64,000 bases of DNA from Massilia sp. Mn16-1_5 (GTDB lineage Bacteria; Pseudomonadota; Gammaproteobacteria; Burkholderiales; Burkholderiaceae_D): NCBI RefSeq assembly GCF_004798585.1, contig NZ_PPXQ01000004.1:124001-188000 (forward strand), given 5' to 3'. Each line of letters opens with the position of its first letter. Positions within the stretch are counted from its first letter, which is position 1. Positions 1-8,521 of this stretch are shown one piece after another. The position numbers were made by a program, and so were the translations under genes. The notes beneath the pieces are model-generated. The model made no database searches. It saw nothing but the letters and a program-made list of their open reading frames with translations, and was not told the origin of the DNA.

Positions 1-249
1 CGTCCACAGGGCGGTCTTGCCGTCCAGGCGGGTGCGCATGGCGCGCTCCAGCGCCGGATCCGCGAAGCGCACTTTCAACACGACCTGGTTGTCGTGCGGC
101 GCATGAAACAGCGGCAGGTGCGAGGCATACAGGCCCTCGCTGCCGCCGAACAGCACCATGCCGTGCACGCCGTGGCTGGGCTCGCGGGCGGCCAGTTGGA
201 AGGGCAGGAGGAACAGGAAGAGGACGAGCAGGCGGCGTGCGAAGTGCAT
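1..249 (-). CDS. Exported protein of unknown function, 3' end outside window
   Basis: Only the first 83 codons are visible; the gene runs off the left edge. The protein opens with a clear signal peptide (MHFARRLLVLFLFLLPFQLA, cleavage probably after LAA). The mature start reads REPSHGVHGMVLFGGSEGLY and continues with a His-rich stretch (HLPLFHAPHDNQ). It is therefore exported to the periplasm or beyond, but I do not recognise the family. It is divergent from the cupin gene at 393, so the roughly 140 bases between them should hold both promoters. Codon usage is typical of the window. The evidence for coding is the signal peptide followed by an uninterrupted GC3-rich frame to the edge. Confidence 0.7.
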   Translation of the reverse strand, partial: MHFARRLLVLFLFLLPFQLAAREPSHGVHGMVLFGGSEGLYASHLPLFHAPHDNQVVLKVRFADPALERAMRTRLDGKTALWT

Positions 250-392
250 GGTGAACGATGGCCAAGGATGAAACCGTGCATGGTAGAAGTCATCGGCGCA
301 CGAGTAAAGACAATTCGCCGCTTGAACAACTGGCTGATCGTCACGTGATGCGCTATGCTGCTGCCCCGATCGAAGAAACGCGGCGAGGAAGC

Positions 393-1337
393 ATGGTGGA
401 GAAAGACGAGGCGCAGGAACCGGAAAACGCATTGGAGCGCCTGCCGCCCCTGCTGGCGACGACCCTGTCGGGCGCTGACGCCCAAAGCAAGCTGGAGGCA
501 AGAGCGCGCCGCGACGCCCAGATGCGCGGCGTCGCGTCGATCGAGGCGATGCGCGCAGCGATCAAGGACGCCTCGCGACACTTGCCGGCCCTGGCCGCCA
601 TCCCGCGCCTGGGCAAGCTCGACGCCGCCGCTTTCCGCCGCAAGGCCGCGGAGGGTTTGCCTTTCCTGATCCCGGGGCTGGCCGCACGCTGGCCGCTGGC
701 TGCGCTCACTCCGGAAACCCTGCGCGAACGTTTTCCGGCGCTGCCGGTGCGCGCCCGCGTCGGCGACTACGTCAACACGGCCTTCGCGCCGGACCGCGCG
801 ATGCAGGACATGTCGATGCGCGACTACCTCGACCTGGCGGCCAGCGGCGCCGAGGAACTGCCGCCTTACCTCGGCAACCTGGAATTGCGTGAACTGAACC
901 GCTACTGCCACTGGCCGGCGTACTTCGACAAGCCCGGCCCGCCGCGCTTCTGGCTGGGCCCCGCGGGCACGGTAACGCCGCTGCATGCCGACTACGACGA
1001 CAACATTTTTGTACAGATCTGGGGCAGCAAGCGCATCTTCCTGGCGCCGCCGCATCACGACGTCTTCCTGTATCCGAAGGAGGCGAACGCGCTGCTGTTC
1101 GGCTCACCCTTCGATCCCGAAGCGCCGGACTACGAACGCTTCCCGCTGGCGCGCCAGGCGGCGCTGCTCGAACTGACGGTGCAGGCGGGCGACCTGCTCT
1201 ACGTGCCGGCCGGCTGGTATCACCAGGTGCGCTCGCTGACGTTTTCCCTGTCCTCGAACCGCTGGTCGCGCACCAGGCCGATGTTGCTCGACACGGCGCA
1301 GCGTGGAGGCGGGACTCCACCCTACGCATCGAGATAA
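393..1337 (+). CDS. Cupin-like (JmjC/Cupin_8) Fe(II)-dependent oxygenase-like protein
   Basis: 314 residues from the ATG at 393. The C-terminal half has the JmjC/Cupin_8 layout: HADYDDN (HxD iron ligands, about residues 199-205), QIWGSKRIFLAPP after it, and the distal YHQVRS histidine about 80 residues later. Such proteins are usually 2-oxoglutarate/Fe(II) hydroxylases of proteins or small molecules; the substrate is not predictable. The frame is open further upstream, with ATGs at 258 and 348, but GAGGAAG just before 393 and the Ala/Arg-rich character upstream favour 393; this choice is uncertain. The last residues (RGGGTPPYASR) are encoded by a REP-like palindrome (1301-1327), so the C-terminus looks acquired. 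Confidence 0.8.
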   Translation: MVEKDEAQEPENALERLPPLLATTLSGADAQSKLEARARRDAQMRGVASIEAMRAAIKDASRHLPALAAIPRLGKLDAAAFRRKAAEGLPFLIPGLAARWPLAALTPETLRERFPALPVRARVGDYVNTAFAPDRAMQDMSMRDYLDLAASGAEELPPYLGNLELRELNRYCHWPAYFDKPGPPRFWLGPAGTVTPLHADYDDNIFVQIWGSKRIFLAPPHHDVFLYPKEANALLFGSPFDPEAPDYERFPLARQAALLELTVQAGDLLYVPAGWYHQVRSLTFSLSSNRWSRTRPMLLDTAQRGGGTPPYASR

Positions 1338-1365
1338 TCGTAGAGTGGAGTCCTGACTCCACGCG
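1301..1365. repeat. REP/REPIN-like inverted pair at the cupin stop codon
   Basis: Two palindromic units in opposite orientation. The left one (1301-1327, read on the minus strand) is CGTAGGGTGGAG, then CTCCACGC after six bases. The right one (1342-1364) has the perfect stem GTGGAGTC/GACTCCAC at 1345-1362 with a 2-base loop. The left unit lies inside the last codons of the cupin gene; the right one lies between the two convergent genes and could also act as a weak bidirectional terminator. It has the same architecture as the elements at 2167, 34645, 41171 and 54060, but with GGAG in place of GGGC in the stem, compensated on the other arm. Confidence 0.7.
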
Positions 1366-1387
1366 TTTCGCAATGTAGCCCGAAGGC

Positions 1388-2047
1388 CTAACGGTTGTCG
1401 TCGCGCTCGTCCACCTCGCGCTGGGTGCCGGTGTGCTCCGGCACGCGTGCGCGCGGCAGGTGCCAGTCGAAGCGTACGGCCAGCATGCGCAGGCCGAAGC
1501 AGAGCAGGGCGCCGGCGATCGCGGTCGGCGTGGTCGGCAGGTGCAGCGCGTCCCCGATCACGACGACCGCGGCACCGGCGAGCGCAGCCACCGCGTAGAT
1601 GTCGGACCGGAACACGGCCGGCACGTTCGACAGCAGCACGTCGCGCGCGATGCCGCCGCCGATCCCGGTGAGCATGCCGAGCAGGGCCGCCATCATCGGC
1701 TCCAGGCCATACACCAGCGCCTTCTGCGCGCCCGCCACGCAGAACAGCGCCAGCCCGACGGCGTCGAAAAACAGCACGGGACTGTGCAGGCGGTTGATCA
1801 GCGGGTACCAGAAGAAGATGACGACGCCGGCCAGCATCGAGACGGCGAGGTAGCGCCAGTCGCTGATCGCAGCCGGCGGCGCCGCGCCGATCAGCAGGTC
1901 GCGCACGATGCCGCCCGAGTTGGCGGCGACAAAGGACAGCACCAGCACCCCGAAGATGTCGAGGCGGCGGCGCGCGCCGGCGGTGGCGCCACTGAGGGCG
2001 AAGACAAAGGTGCCGACCAGGTCGAGGGTCAGCACCAGGGTTTTCAT
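1388..2047 (-). CDS. TRIC/UPF0126-type cation channel family membrane protein
   Basis: 219 residues starting at MKTLVLTLDLVG. GGGAGCC five bases upstream of this ATG is a good ribosome site, better than for the longer in-frame starts. The protein has about seven membrane segments in two related halves, each with a glycine-rich signature: SGATAGARRR...NSGGIVRDLLIG, then TGIGGGIARDVLL. That pair is diagnostic of the UPF0126/YadS family, whose archaeal and bacterial members form trimeric K+-permeable TRIC channels. It is convergent with the cupin gene, and single-gene transcription is likely. Physiological role in bacteria is unsettled, though YadS-type proteins have also been linked to glycine uptake. 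Confidence 0.85.
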   Translation of the reverse strand: MKTLVLTLDLVGTFVFALSGATAGARRRLDIFGVLVLSFVAANSGGIVRDLLIGAAPPAAISDWRYLAVSMLAGVVIFFWYPLINRLHSPVLFFDAVGLALFCVAGAQKALVYGLEPMMAALLGMLTGIGGGIARDVLLSNVPAVFRSDIYAVAALAGAAVVVIGDALHLPTTPTAIAGALLCFGLRMLAVRFDWHLPRARVPEHTGTQREVDERDDNR

Positions 2048-2166
2048 GGCGGCTCCCATGTCGAGGGAGAGGACGTCAAACACGATTACGGGCCTTGTTC
2101 ATTGCGTTGCGTGGAACGGAACCCGTCATGATAACGCCCCGCGCCGTCCATACAAAACAAAAGGCT

Positions 2167-2254
2167 GTAGGGTGGGCATTCATGCCCACGCAGTACAACG
2201 CATGCATCTCGAAATGCAAGCGTACGACCGCGTGCGCACAAGTGCGCACCCTAC
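2167..2254. repeat. REPIN-like element next to the mqo stop codon
   Basis: Forward unit 2167-2191 (GTAGGGTGGGCAT, TC loop, ATGCCCACGC) and inverted unit 2230-2254, whose stem has become GTGCGCAC on both arms. About 38 bases separate them. The right end stops one base short of the mqo stop codon (2256-2258), so the element forms the immediate 3' untranslated region of mqo. The two stems are 8 bp with 2-base loops. Possible roles are mRNA 3'-end protection or partial termination. Confidence 0.75.
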
Positions 2255-2255
2255 T

Positions 2256-3845
2256 TTATTGCTGTGCGACGGCGACTGGCACGTCCAGCGTGATCGCCTT
2301 CAGGCCCAGGGCTGCGCTGCTGTCCTGGCGGATGCGGTTGGCCAGCGCCGGATCGTTATTGAGCTTCTGGCCGTACGAAGGCACCATCTCCTTCATCTTG
2401 GCCTGCCAGCCCGGGGTCTCCAGCTGGCCCTTGAAGGCCGACTGCTTGAGCACCTTGAGCATGATCGGCGCGGCGGTCGAGGCGCCCGGCGAAGCGCCGA
2501 GCAGGGCCACGATGCTGCCGTCGGCGGCGCCCACGACTTCGGTACCGAACTGAAGCAGGCCGCCCTTCGGCGAATCTTTCACGATCTGCACACGCTGGCC
2601 GGCGGTGGCCAGGGTCCAGTCTTCCAGCTTGGCGTTCGGCAGGTATTCCTTCAGCGTCGCCAGACGGTCTTCGGGATTGAGCATGACCTGCTCGACCAGG
2701 TACTTGGTCAGCGGGATGTTGTCGTAGCCGGCCTGCATCATCGGACGGATGTTACCGGTGCCCATCGAGGCCGGCAGGTCGATCCACGAACCGTTCTTCA
2801 GGAACTTGGTCGAGAAGGTGGCGAATGGCCCGAACAGCAGGGTCTTCTTGCCGTCGATGATGCGGGTGTCCAGGTGCGGCACCGACATCGGTGGCGAACC
2901 GACCGAGGCCTTGCCGTAGACCTTGGCGTAGTGCTGGTTCACGAGTTCCGGGTTGTTCGTCACCAGGAACTGGCCGCCGACCGGCACGCCGCCGTAGCCT
3001 TTGGCTTCCGGGATGCCCGACTTTTCCAGCAGCGGCAGTGCGCCGCCGCCGGCGCCGACAAAGACGAACTTCGCGCGCACGGTCTGCAGCTTGTCGCTGG
3101 CCAGGTCCTTGACGGTGACGTTCCAGATGCCGTCGACGCCGCGCTTGATGTCGCGTACTTCATGGCGCAGGTGCAGGCCCATGTGCTTCTTCTCGGTCAG
3201 GTTCCGGACCATGGTGCGGGTCAGGGTGCCGTAGTTGACGTCGGTGCCGATTTCCATGCGGGTCGCGGCCACCTTCTGGTTCTTGTCGCGGCCGTTCATG
3301 ACCAGCGGCGCCCACTTGGCGATCTGGGCGTGGTCTTCGCTGTACAGCATGCCCTTGAACAGGTTTTCCTGCTGCAGGGCGGCGTAGCGCTTGCGCAGGA
3401 AGTTGACGTTCTCGTCGCCCCACACGAAGCTCATGTGCGGCACGTTATTCACGAAGCTGCGCGGGTCGGCGATGTAGCCCTGGCGGACCTGGTAGGCCCA
3501 GAACTGTTTCGACACTTCGAACTGCTCGTTGATGTCGACCGCTTTCTTGGTCTCGATCGTGCCGTCCGGCAGGTCGGGTGTGTAGTTCAGTTCCATGAAC
3601 GCGGAGTGGCCGGTGCCGGCATTGTTCATCGCGTCCGAGCTTTCGGCGGCGACGGAATCGAGGCGCTCATACATCTCGACCTTCAGGTCGGGCTGCAGTT
3701 CGGTGAGCATGGTGCCCAGGGTGGCGCTCATCACGCCGGCGCCGATCAGGAGCACGTCGGCTGGCTTGTCGCTGCCGGCGGGTGGCGCTTTCTCGCAGGA
3801 GGCGAGCATCGAGCAGGCGAGTACAACTGGAAGCAATTTACGCAT
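2256..3845 (-). CDS. mqo: Malate:quinone oxidoreductase
   Basis: 529 residues, normal for the family. It is an FAD enzyme oxidising malate to oxaloacetate and passing electrons to the quinone pool, acting as a peripheral membrane protein. The FAD-binding motif [13 protein letters not shown] is near residue 32, followed by the Mqo hallmarks [17 protein letters not shown] and [13 protein letters not shown]. The N-terminus is a short signal-like segment ending in LASC, a plausible lipobox. Long Mqo forms such as that of E. coli also carry a hydrophobic leader, but a lipobox is less expected. The gene stands alone, with a REPIN directly after the stop. ATG at 3845 is the only reasonable start. 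Confidence 0.95.
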   Translation of the reverse strand: MRKLLPVVLACSMLASCEKAPPAGSDKPADVLLIGAGVMSATLGTMLTELQPDLKVEMYERLDSVAAESSDAMNNAGTGHSAFMELNYTPDLPDGTIETKKAVDINEQFEVSKQFWAYQVRQGYIADPRSFVNNVPHMSFVWGDENVNFLRKRYAALQQENLFKGMLYSEDHAQIAKWAPLVMNGRDKNQKVAATRMEIGTDVNYGTLTRTMVRNLTEKKHMGLHLRHEVRDIKRGVDGIWNVTVKDLASDKLQTVRAKFVFVGAGGGALPLLEKSGIPEAKGYGGVPVGGQFLVTNNPELVNQHYAKVYGKASVGSPPMSVPHLDTRIIDGKKTLLFGPFATFSTKFLKNGSWIDLPASMGTGNIRPMMQAGYDNIPLTKYLVEQVMLNPEDRLATLKEYLPNAKLEDWTLATAGQRVQIVKDSPKGGLLQFGTEVVGAADGSIVALLGASPGASTAAPIMLKVLKQSAFKGQLETPGWQAKMKEMVPSYGQKLNNDPALANRIRQDSSAALGLKAITLDVPVAVAQQ

Positions 3846-3977
3846 GAAGCTGATTTCCGAATAATTCTGATTGCAGGGATGTGTGGTCTCCGTTGCAGTC
3901 GGTGGGTGCGTGTCGCCCCAGCCTTGTTATCGGGAATCATTCTAAGCGTAAACATTACATTTATGTAATATCGGATA

Positions 3978-5468
3978 CTACTGATCGCCATGATGTACCC
4001 GGGCGGGGATTGATCCGCCGGGTACCCCGCCCCGGGCGGCAGGCGCGGCGCCGGCACGCCGGGCCAACGTCATGCTCAGTACCGTCCCCGCCGCGAGGCA
4101 GGCGGCGATACACAAGGCGGCGGCGACGAACGCGTGGGCAATCGCCGCCGGGTCCGTACGGCCGGCCAGCACCGTGTAGAACACGCCGCCGATCAGGGCG
4201 ACGCTGAGCGCCGTGCTCACCTGCAGGGTCGAACTGGCAATGCCGGCGATCATGCCGGCGTAAGCCGGGGCGACGCGGCCGGTGATCATGCGCATCAGCG
4301 TTGGAATCCCGAGCCCCTGTCCGAAGCCGATCGCAAAGAGCAGCACGGCCAGCGGGCCGGATGCGGGCGCCACGCCGCCTGGTGCCGCAGCGATCAGCCA
4401 GGCGAGGCCGAGTACCCCGGCCGTTTCCAGTCCCATGCCGATCGGGTTGACCCAGTCGCCCAGGAAGCGCCTGCAGAAGGGCGTCGATAGCGGTCCGAGC
4501 AGGTAGCCCAGGCCGAAAGGCAGGAAGGCCAAGCCCGCGTCGAGGGCGCTGGTGTGCAGCGCGTTTTGCAGGTACACCGAGAACAGCAGGAAAAAGCACC
4601 CGATCGAATAGAACGACACCGCGACCAGCAGCGCGCGGCCCAGCCCGGGCGCGCGCAAGGCGGCGGGGTCGACCAATGGTGCGCCGCCGCTGCGCGCCAG
4701 GCGCGTTTCGTGGCGCCAGAACAGCGCCGCCAGCACCGGCGCGGCGGCCAATGAGATCCAGGACCACAAGGGCCAGCCGGCCTCGCGCCCTTCGGTCAGC
4801 GGCACGATCAGCAAGGCCAGCGCGAGCATCGACAAGCCCATGCCGGCCGGATCCAGTCTCCCGCGCGCCTGGCTGCCCACCTTCTTAAGGAGGGGAAGGC
4901 CGAACGTGATGACCAGGATGGCCACCGGCAGGTTGACGAGGAACACCATGCGCCAGCCCATGCCGAACAGGTCGAGCGAAATCAGGACGCCGCCGAGGGC
5001 CTGCCCGATCACCGCGGCCAGGCCGAACACGGCGCCGTACAGGCTGAGCGCAAGCGGCTTTTCCGACTCGGGGAAAATCGCCTGGACCGAGGCCAGCGCC
5101 TGAGGCGCCATGATCGCCGCGGTGACGCCCTGCAGGGCGCGTCCGGCGACCAGGGCCCAGGGCGACCAGGCCAGGCCGCACAGCAGGGACGCGGCGCTGA
5201 AACCGATCAGCCCGAGGAAGAACATGCGGCTGCGGCCATACAGGTCACCCAGGCGTCCGCCCGTGATCAGGGTGACGGCATACAGCGCGGCGTAGGACGA
5301 GATGACCATCTGTTCGGCCGAGGACGAGGTGCCGAGTTCGGCCTGGATCGACGGAAGGGCGACGTTGACGATGAAGAAGTCGAGCGGCGGCAGGAAGGAG
5401 CCAACCAGCAGCACGATGAACATGGCCCAGCGCCGCGGCTCGGGAACTGCTGCATTTTGTTGAGACAT
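3978..5468 (-). CDS. DHA2-family MFS drug/solute exporter (EmrB/QacA-like)
   Basis: 496 residues with about 14 predicted membrane segments. DHA2 hallmarks are present: LDFFIVNVALPSIQAELG in helix 1, GGRLGDLYGRSRMF (motif A) after helix 2, and GQALGGVLI in helix 5. Family members are proton-driven exporters of drugs or metabolites. No membrane fusion partner is adjacent, so it probably acts alone in the inner membrane. The start has AAGGAG six bases upstream. The TetR gene lies 51 bp upstream on the same strand, and a palindrome (5482-5497) just ahead of the start matches the one in front of tetR, so repression by that protein is likely. Confidence 0.85.
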   Translation of the reverse strand: MSQQNAAVPEPRRWAMFIVLLVGSFLPPLDFFIVNVALPSIQAELGTSSSAEQMVISSYAALYAVTLITGGRLGDLYGRSRMFFLGLIGFSAASLLCGLAWSPWALVAGRALQGVTAAIMAPQALASVQAIFPESEKPLALSLYGAVFGLAAVIGQALGGVLISLDLFGMGWRMVFLVNLPVAILVITFGLPLLKKVGSQARGRLDPAGMGLSMLALALLIVPLTEGREAGWPLWSWISLAAAPVLAALFWRHETRLARSGGAPLVDPAALRAPGLGRALLVAVSFYSIGCFFLLFSVYLQNALHTSALDAGLAFLPFGLGYLLGPLSTPFCRRFLGDWVNPIGMGLETAGVLGLAWLIAAAPGGVAPASGPLAVLLFAIGFGQGLGIPTLMRMITGRVAPAYAGMIAGIASSTLQVSTALSVALIGGVFYTVLAGRTDPAAIAHAFVAAALCIAACLAAGTVLSMTLARRAGAAPAARGGVPGGSIPARVHHGDQ

Positions 5469-5481
5469 GGGTGCTCCTTAC

Positions 5482-5497
5482 GGAACCATTCGGTTCC
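5482..5497. promoter_or_regulatory. TetR operator in front of the DHA2 exporter
   Basis: A perfect palindrome, GGAACC-ATTC-GGTTCC, 14 bases upstream of the exporter ATG. Its core GAACC-N4-GGTTC is repeated at 6144-6157 in front of the tetR gene, which is the standard arrangement for a TetR repressor controlling itself and its target. Confidence 0.8.
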
Positions 5498-5519
5498 AAA
5501 ATGGGTAAAAAAAGGTGGT

Positions 5520-6116
5520 TCAGTCGAGGGCGCGCAGCGCGATGTCGACCAGCGCAAGCATGTCGCTCTCCGACGCTCCGGTTTTTCCGAGCACGCGCAT
5601 GCCCTGGACCTGGCAGACCAGGAAGCGCGCCAGCGCCTGCTCGTCGCCCTCGCGGAACTCGCCGCTCGCCTGGCCACGCACGATCGCCCCGGCGTACAGC
5701 TGTTGCAGGCGCCGGAACATGCGCCCGGTCCGTTCCGCGATGTCCGCATCGTGGGCGGCCGACTCGGTGGCCATGGCGACGACCAGGCATCCGCGCCGGC
5801 CTGCATCGCCCGACGAGAGCGCGACATAGCGCAGCAGCGATGCGTGGATCGCGGCCCTGGCGCTGCCCGGCTGGGACAGCAGGTCCGCGGTCGCCTTCAG
5901 GCCGGCGGCCATGTACTGGTCCAGCGCCGCCAGCAGCAGTCCCTTCTTGTCGCCGAACGCCTTGTACAGGCTGCCGCGCGACTGGCCTGTGCCTTCGATG
6001 AGGTCGGGCAGGGAAGCCCCTTCATAGCCGCGGTCCCAGAAAACGTTCATCGCAGCGCGCGCCGCGTCGTCGAGCGCGAATTCGCGCGGACGGCCTGGCC
6101 CTTCCTGACTTGCCAT
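5520..6116 (-). CDS. TetR/AcrR-family transcriptional regulator
   Basis: 198 residues starting at MASQEGPGRPREF, preceded by GGGAGGACA. The N-terminal HTH (residues about 9-55: ALDDAARAAMNVFWDRGYEGASL, then QSRGSLYKAFGDKKGLL) is typical TetR. The C-terminal half is of the TetR_C type seen in regulators of MFS exporters (YxxxGRRGCLVVAM region, FRRLQQLY). It sits directly upstream of the exporter. Identical half-sites (GAACC/GGTTC) lie ahead of its own start and ahead of the exporter, so auto-repression with de-repression by an exporter substrate is the natural reading. The ligand is unknown. Confidence 0.9.
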   Translation of the reverse strand: MASQEGPGRPREFALDDAARAAMNVFWDRGYEGASLPDLIEGTGQSRGSLYKAFGDKKGLLLAALDQYMAAGLKATADLLSQPGSARAAIHASLLRYVALSSGDAGRRGCLVVAMATESAAHDADIAERTGRMFRRLQQLYAGAIVRGQASGEFREGDEQALARFLVCQVQGMRVLGKTGASESDMLALVDIALRALD

Positions 6117-6143
6117 GATTGTCCTCCCTGCATCACTATATAT

Positions 6144-6157
6144 GAACCGATTGGTTC
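6144..6157. promoter_or_regulatory. TetR operator in front of tetR
   Basis: GAACC-GATT-GGTTC, a perfect 5+4+5 palindrome, 28 bases upstream of the tetR ATG at 6116. It has the same half-sites and spacing as 5482-5497. It also lies just beyond the stop codon of the membrane protein gene at 6166. Confidence 0.8.
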
Positions 6158-6165
6158 CGATATTA

Positions 6166-6750
6166 TCACCGACTTCTTCGGGTCGCAAGCGCTTGCGACG
6201 AACGCCGTGCCAGAAGCAGCGCGGAGAGGAGGAAGTAGAAGGCCCCGAAGCCCGCGTATCCTGCGAGGACGGTGATCGGCGGCGCGACAGGCATCCGGGC
6301 CTGCGCGAGGAAGAAGGCGCCGGCCAGCGCCGATTGCGCGCCACTGAGGATCATCGCCCATTGGGCGCCATTTTTCGTCCAGCGCAGCTGGGCCGCCCGC
6401 AGTTGCAGCAGGCCCGAGAGGATGGCCCACAGGCCGAACACCGCGAACACCTGGTGCATGTCCGGCACGACAAGGGCGAGCAGGAGGGCGACGAGGCCAC
6501 TGACGACGAGGTTCACGAGCTGCGTCCGATTGACCGCGAGTCCGCCGCTGCGGCGGCCGTCGAGGAAGTTGGCGGCCGCGTCCCACGCGGGGTAGCAGAC
6601 CAGCAGGATGGCGCCGGCGATCGGGGAGCTGCGGGCCGTGGCCACGAGCGCCAGGACCCAGGCGATGGAGAATGCGGCGCGGGTGAAGTAGTAGCGCTTG
6701 AGCCAGCCCTCCTGGCGGGCGCGATCGGGAACAGCATCGGGACGTTTCAT
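6166..6750 (-). CDS. DUF308-like small integral membrane protein
   Basis: 194 residues, mostly hydrophobic, with about six helices after a basic N-terminus (MKRPDAVPDRARQEGWLKRYYFTR). Loops such as YPAWDAAANFLDGRR and QLRWTKNGAQW, and the general helix pattern, resemble the DUF308/HdeD-like membrane proteins, but the match is by eye. The gene follows the molybdopterin oxidoreductase by 45 bp on the same strand and is probably the last gene of that operon. Function unknown. Confidence 0.65.
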   Translation of the reverse strand: MKRPDAVPDRARQEGWLKRYYFTRAAFSIAWVLALVATARSSPIAGAILLVCYPAWDAAANFLDGRRSGGLAVNRTQLVNLVVSGLVALLLALVVPDMHQVFAVFGLWAILSGLLQLRAAQLRWTKNGAQWAMILSGAQSALAGAFFLAQARMPVAPPITVLAGYAGFGAFYFLLSALLLARRSSQALATRRSR

Positions 6751-6795
6751 TGTTTGCTCCTTGAGTTGGATGTCGATGTAGCGTGCGGTGCGGGA

Positions 6796-7563
6796 TCAGA
6801 TGCCGGCGTACCACTCGTAGCCGCGGTCTTCCCAGTAGCCGCCCTTGCCGCCCCAGAGCGCGTCGAAGCTGCCAACGACCTCGATGCGCATCAGGTACTT
6901 GGCCTGCTTGTAGCCGAGCTGCCGTTCGACGCGCAGGCGCAGCGGCGCACCGTGCCCGACGCCGAGATCGGCGCCGTTCATGCCGTAGGCAAGCAGGGTT
7001 TGCGGGTGGAAGGCGTCGACCAGGTCGATGCTCTCGTAGTAGCGCCCGCTGCCATCGAGCGTCTGCTCCAGCTCGTCCGCGCAGTGGAAGACCACGTAGC
7101 GTGCGCCCGGCAGCAGGCTGACCGAGCGCAGCAAGAACGCGAGCGGCACGCCCGTCCACTTGCCGATCGCGCTCCATCCCTCCACACAGTCGTGGCGCGT
7201 GATCTGCGTACGCGAGGGCATGAGTTTGAGTTCGCGCAGCGAGAAGGCGCGCGGCCGCGCCACCATGCCGCCGACCTGCAGCTTCCAGTCGGCGAAGCCG
7301 TTGGCGAGCAGCGCCGCATATTCCTCGCTGTCGGGCATGCTCGTGCCGTTGACGCGGAAATGCGGCGAAATGTCGGCCTCGCCGAATTCGCGGGCCAGCG
7401 CGCCGCGGCCCAGCAGCAAGCGCTGGGCCTGCAGGGTCAATCGTTCGGTGCCGCGCAGGGCAGTGCCGACGTCGGCGCTCTGCCCGGGCAGGTCGCAGCC
7501 GGCAAGGGCCAGGACGCCGGCGCCGAGGAGGAAGCGGCGCCGGCCTGGATGGACGTCATTCAT
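6796..7563 (-). CDS. Tat-exported molybdopterin-dependent oxidoreductase (sulfite-oxidase fold)
   Basis: 255 residues starting at MNDVHPGRRRFLLGAG, a twin-arginine signal that continues into LALAGC, so the enzyme is exported folded and may be lipidated. The molybdopterin-binding SUOX-type core shows HDCVEGWSAIGKWTGVPL (about residues 118-135); its cysteine is the expected Mo ligand. Later comes GHGAPLRLRVERQLGYKQAKYL. The start overlaps the stop of the cytochrome b gene as ATGAATGA and has AAGGAG in front, so the two are translationally coupled. Pairing of this enzyme with a membrane cytochrome b suggests electron exchange with the quinone pool, as in YedYZ-like systems. Substrate unknown. 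Confidence 0.85.
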   Translation of the reverse strand: MNDVHPGRRRFLLGAGVLALAGCDLPGQSADVGTALRGTERLTLQAQRLLLGRGALAREFGEADISPHFRVNGTSMPDSEEYAALLANGFADWKLQVGGMVARPRAFSLRELKLMPSRTQITRHDCVEGWSAIGKWTGVPLAFLLRSVSLLPGARYVVFHCADELEQTLDGSGRYYESIDLVDAFHPQTLLAYGMNGADLGVGHGAPLRLRVERQLGYKQAKYLMRIEVVGSFDALWGGKGGYWEDRGYEWYAGI

Positions 7564-8425
7564 GGATCGACTCCTTCGTGATTGCATAGCGCCCAGTTAC
7601 CATCGAGCGCAGGTTGTTCCACAGCCCCGACACGATCACCATCGCGATATGCACGACGACGAACAGGACCAGGAAGCTGGCGGTAATGAAGTGCAGCGTG
7701 CGCGCGGACTGGCGGCCGCCGAACAGGTCGAGCAGCCAGGGACAGGCCGCGCCGACGCCTGGCGACATGGTCAGCCCCGTGAGCACCATCAGGGGAAGCA
7801 GCACGCCGATCACGCCGAGGTAGCTGAGCTTCTGCAGCGCGTTGTAGTGACGCGCCCGTTCGTCTTTCGGAAAGCGCAGGCGGGCGTGCTCAACCACTTC
7901 ATGCCACAGGTGCGCAGGCCGCAGCTCGCCGCGCCGCGGCATCAGGTCGCGCCGCAGGTGTCCGCTGAACAGGCTCCAGGCGAGGTAGGCCAGGCCGTTG
8001 AGGACGAAGCACCAGGCGAAAAGGAAGTGCCACTGGCGACCCGCGGCCAGGTGCTGGTAAGCGGGAAGGGTCAGCCAGCCGGGAAACGCGCGCCGGACCT
8101 GGTCAGCGCCGGAGTGTGATACGCCGAGTACGCCCGTCGTGGTGAGCGAGATCGCACCGATGCGCAGGAAACCGGCCGCGTCGCCGTGCGTGGTCGTCGT
8201 ACCGATCTCGAGGACGGCGTCCCCGGCCTCGGCGCCGGCCTGGCCCCAGTACAACTGCGGCCAGGCGTTGAATATCTGTAGCCCGCTTGCCAGCAGAAAG
8301 CAGAGGCAGACGGCATTGAGCCAGTGGGTCAGGCGCGTCGGCAAGGAGTGCCTGCGGATCATGACGATCCTTCGCTGCGCGTGCCCCGGCGCTGCTCGCC
8401 CGTTGTCGGAAAGGTGGTTTTTCAT
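7556..8425 (-). CDS. Membrane cytochrome b (cytochrome b561/hydrogenase-type b subunit)
   Basis: 289 residues starting at MKNHLSDNGR, with GGAGATCCC upstream. The pattern fits a di-haem b-type cytochrome: RLTHWLNAVCLCFLLASG in helix 1, WHFLFAWCFVLNGLAYL, HYNALQKLSYLGV, and LHFITASFLVLFVVVHIAMV in the last helices, giving paired His ligands. Such proteins exchange electrons between quinone and a periplasmic partner, here the molybdopterin enzyme whose start overlaps this stop codon. About 115 residues in, a periplasmic loop separates the first and second helices (LGVSHSGADQVRRAFPGWL). Confidence 0.85.
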   Translation of the reverse strand: MKNHLSDNGRAAPGHAQRRIVMIRRHSLPTRLTHWLNAVCLCFLLASGLQIFNAWPQLYWGQAGAEAGDAVLEIGTTTTHGDAAGFLRIGAISLTTTGVLGVSHSGADQVRRAFPGWLTLPAYQHLAAGRQWHFLFAWCFVLNGLAYLAWSLFSGHLRRDLMPRRGELRPAHLWHEVVEHARLRFPKDERARHYNALQKLSYLGVIGVLLPLMVLTGLTMSPGVGAACPWLLDLFGGRQSARTLHFITASFLVLFVVVHIAMVIVSGLWNNLRSMVTGRYAITKESIHE

Positions 8426-8482
8426 GGGATCTCCACGTCTGGCGGCAGGCGCGCAAAGCGGGCAATGCCGTTCGGGACGGGG

Positions 8483-8508
8483 ACCGGGCCGGACCACATG
8501 GGCCCGGT
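8483..8508. other. Stable hairpin between two operon genes
   Basis: Stem ACCGGGCC/GGCCCGGT (8483-8490 and 8501-8508) with a 10-base loop, and a second complementary pair GGACCGG/CCGGTCC (8481-8487 and 8510-8516) around it. It lies between the exported-protein gene and the cytochrome b gene. There is no U-tract on the minus strand, so it is more likely an mRNA-stability or processing element than a terminator. Confidence 0.4.
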
Positions 8509-8521
8509 ACCGGTCCGAAAC

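Noticed and set aside
1908-3968. A plus-strand open frame of nearly 690 codons across the mqo region
   Set aside because: Antisense to mqo and rich in His/Arg/Val repeats; no start signal, domain or codon bias of its own.
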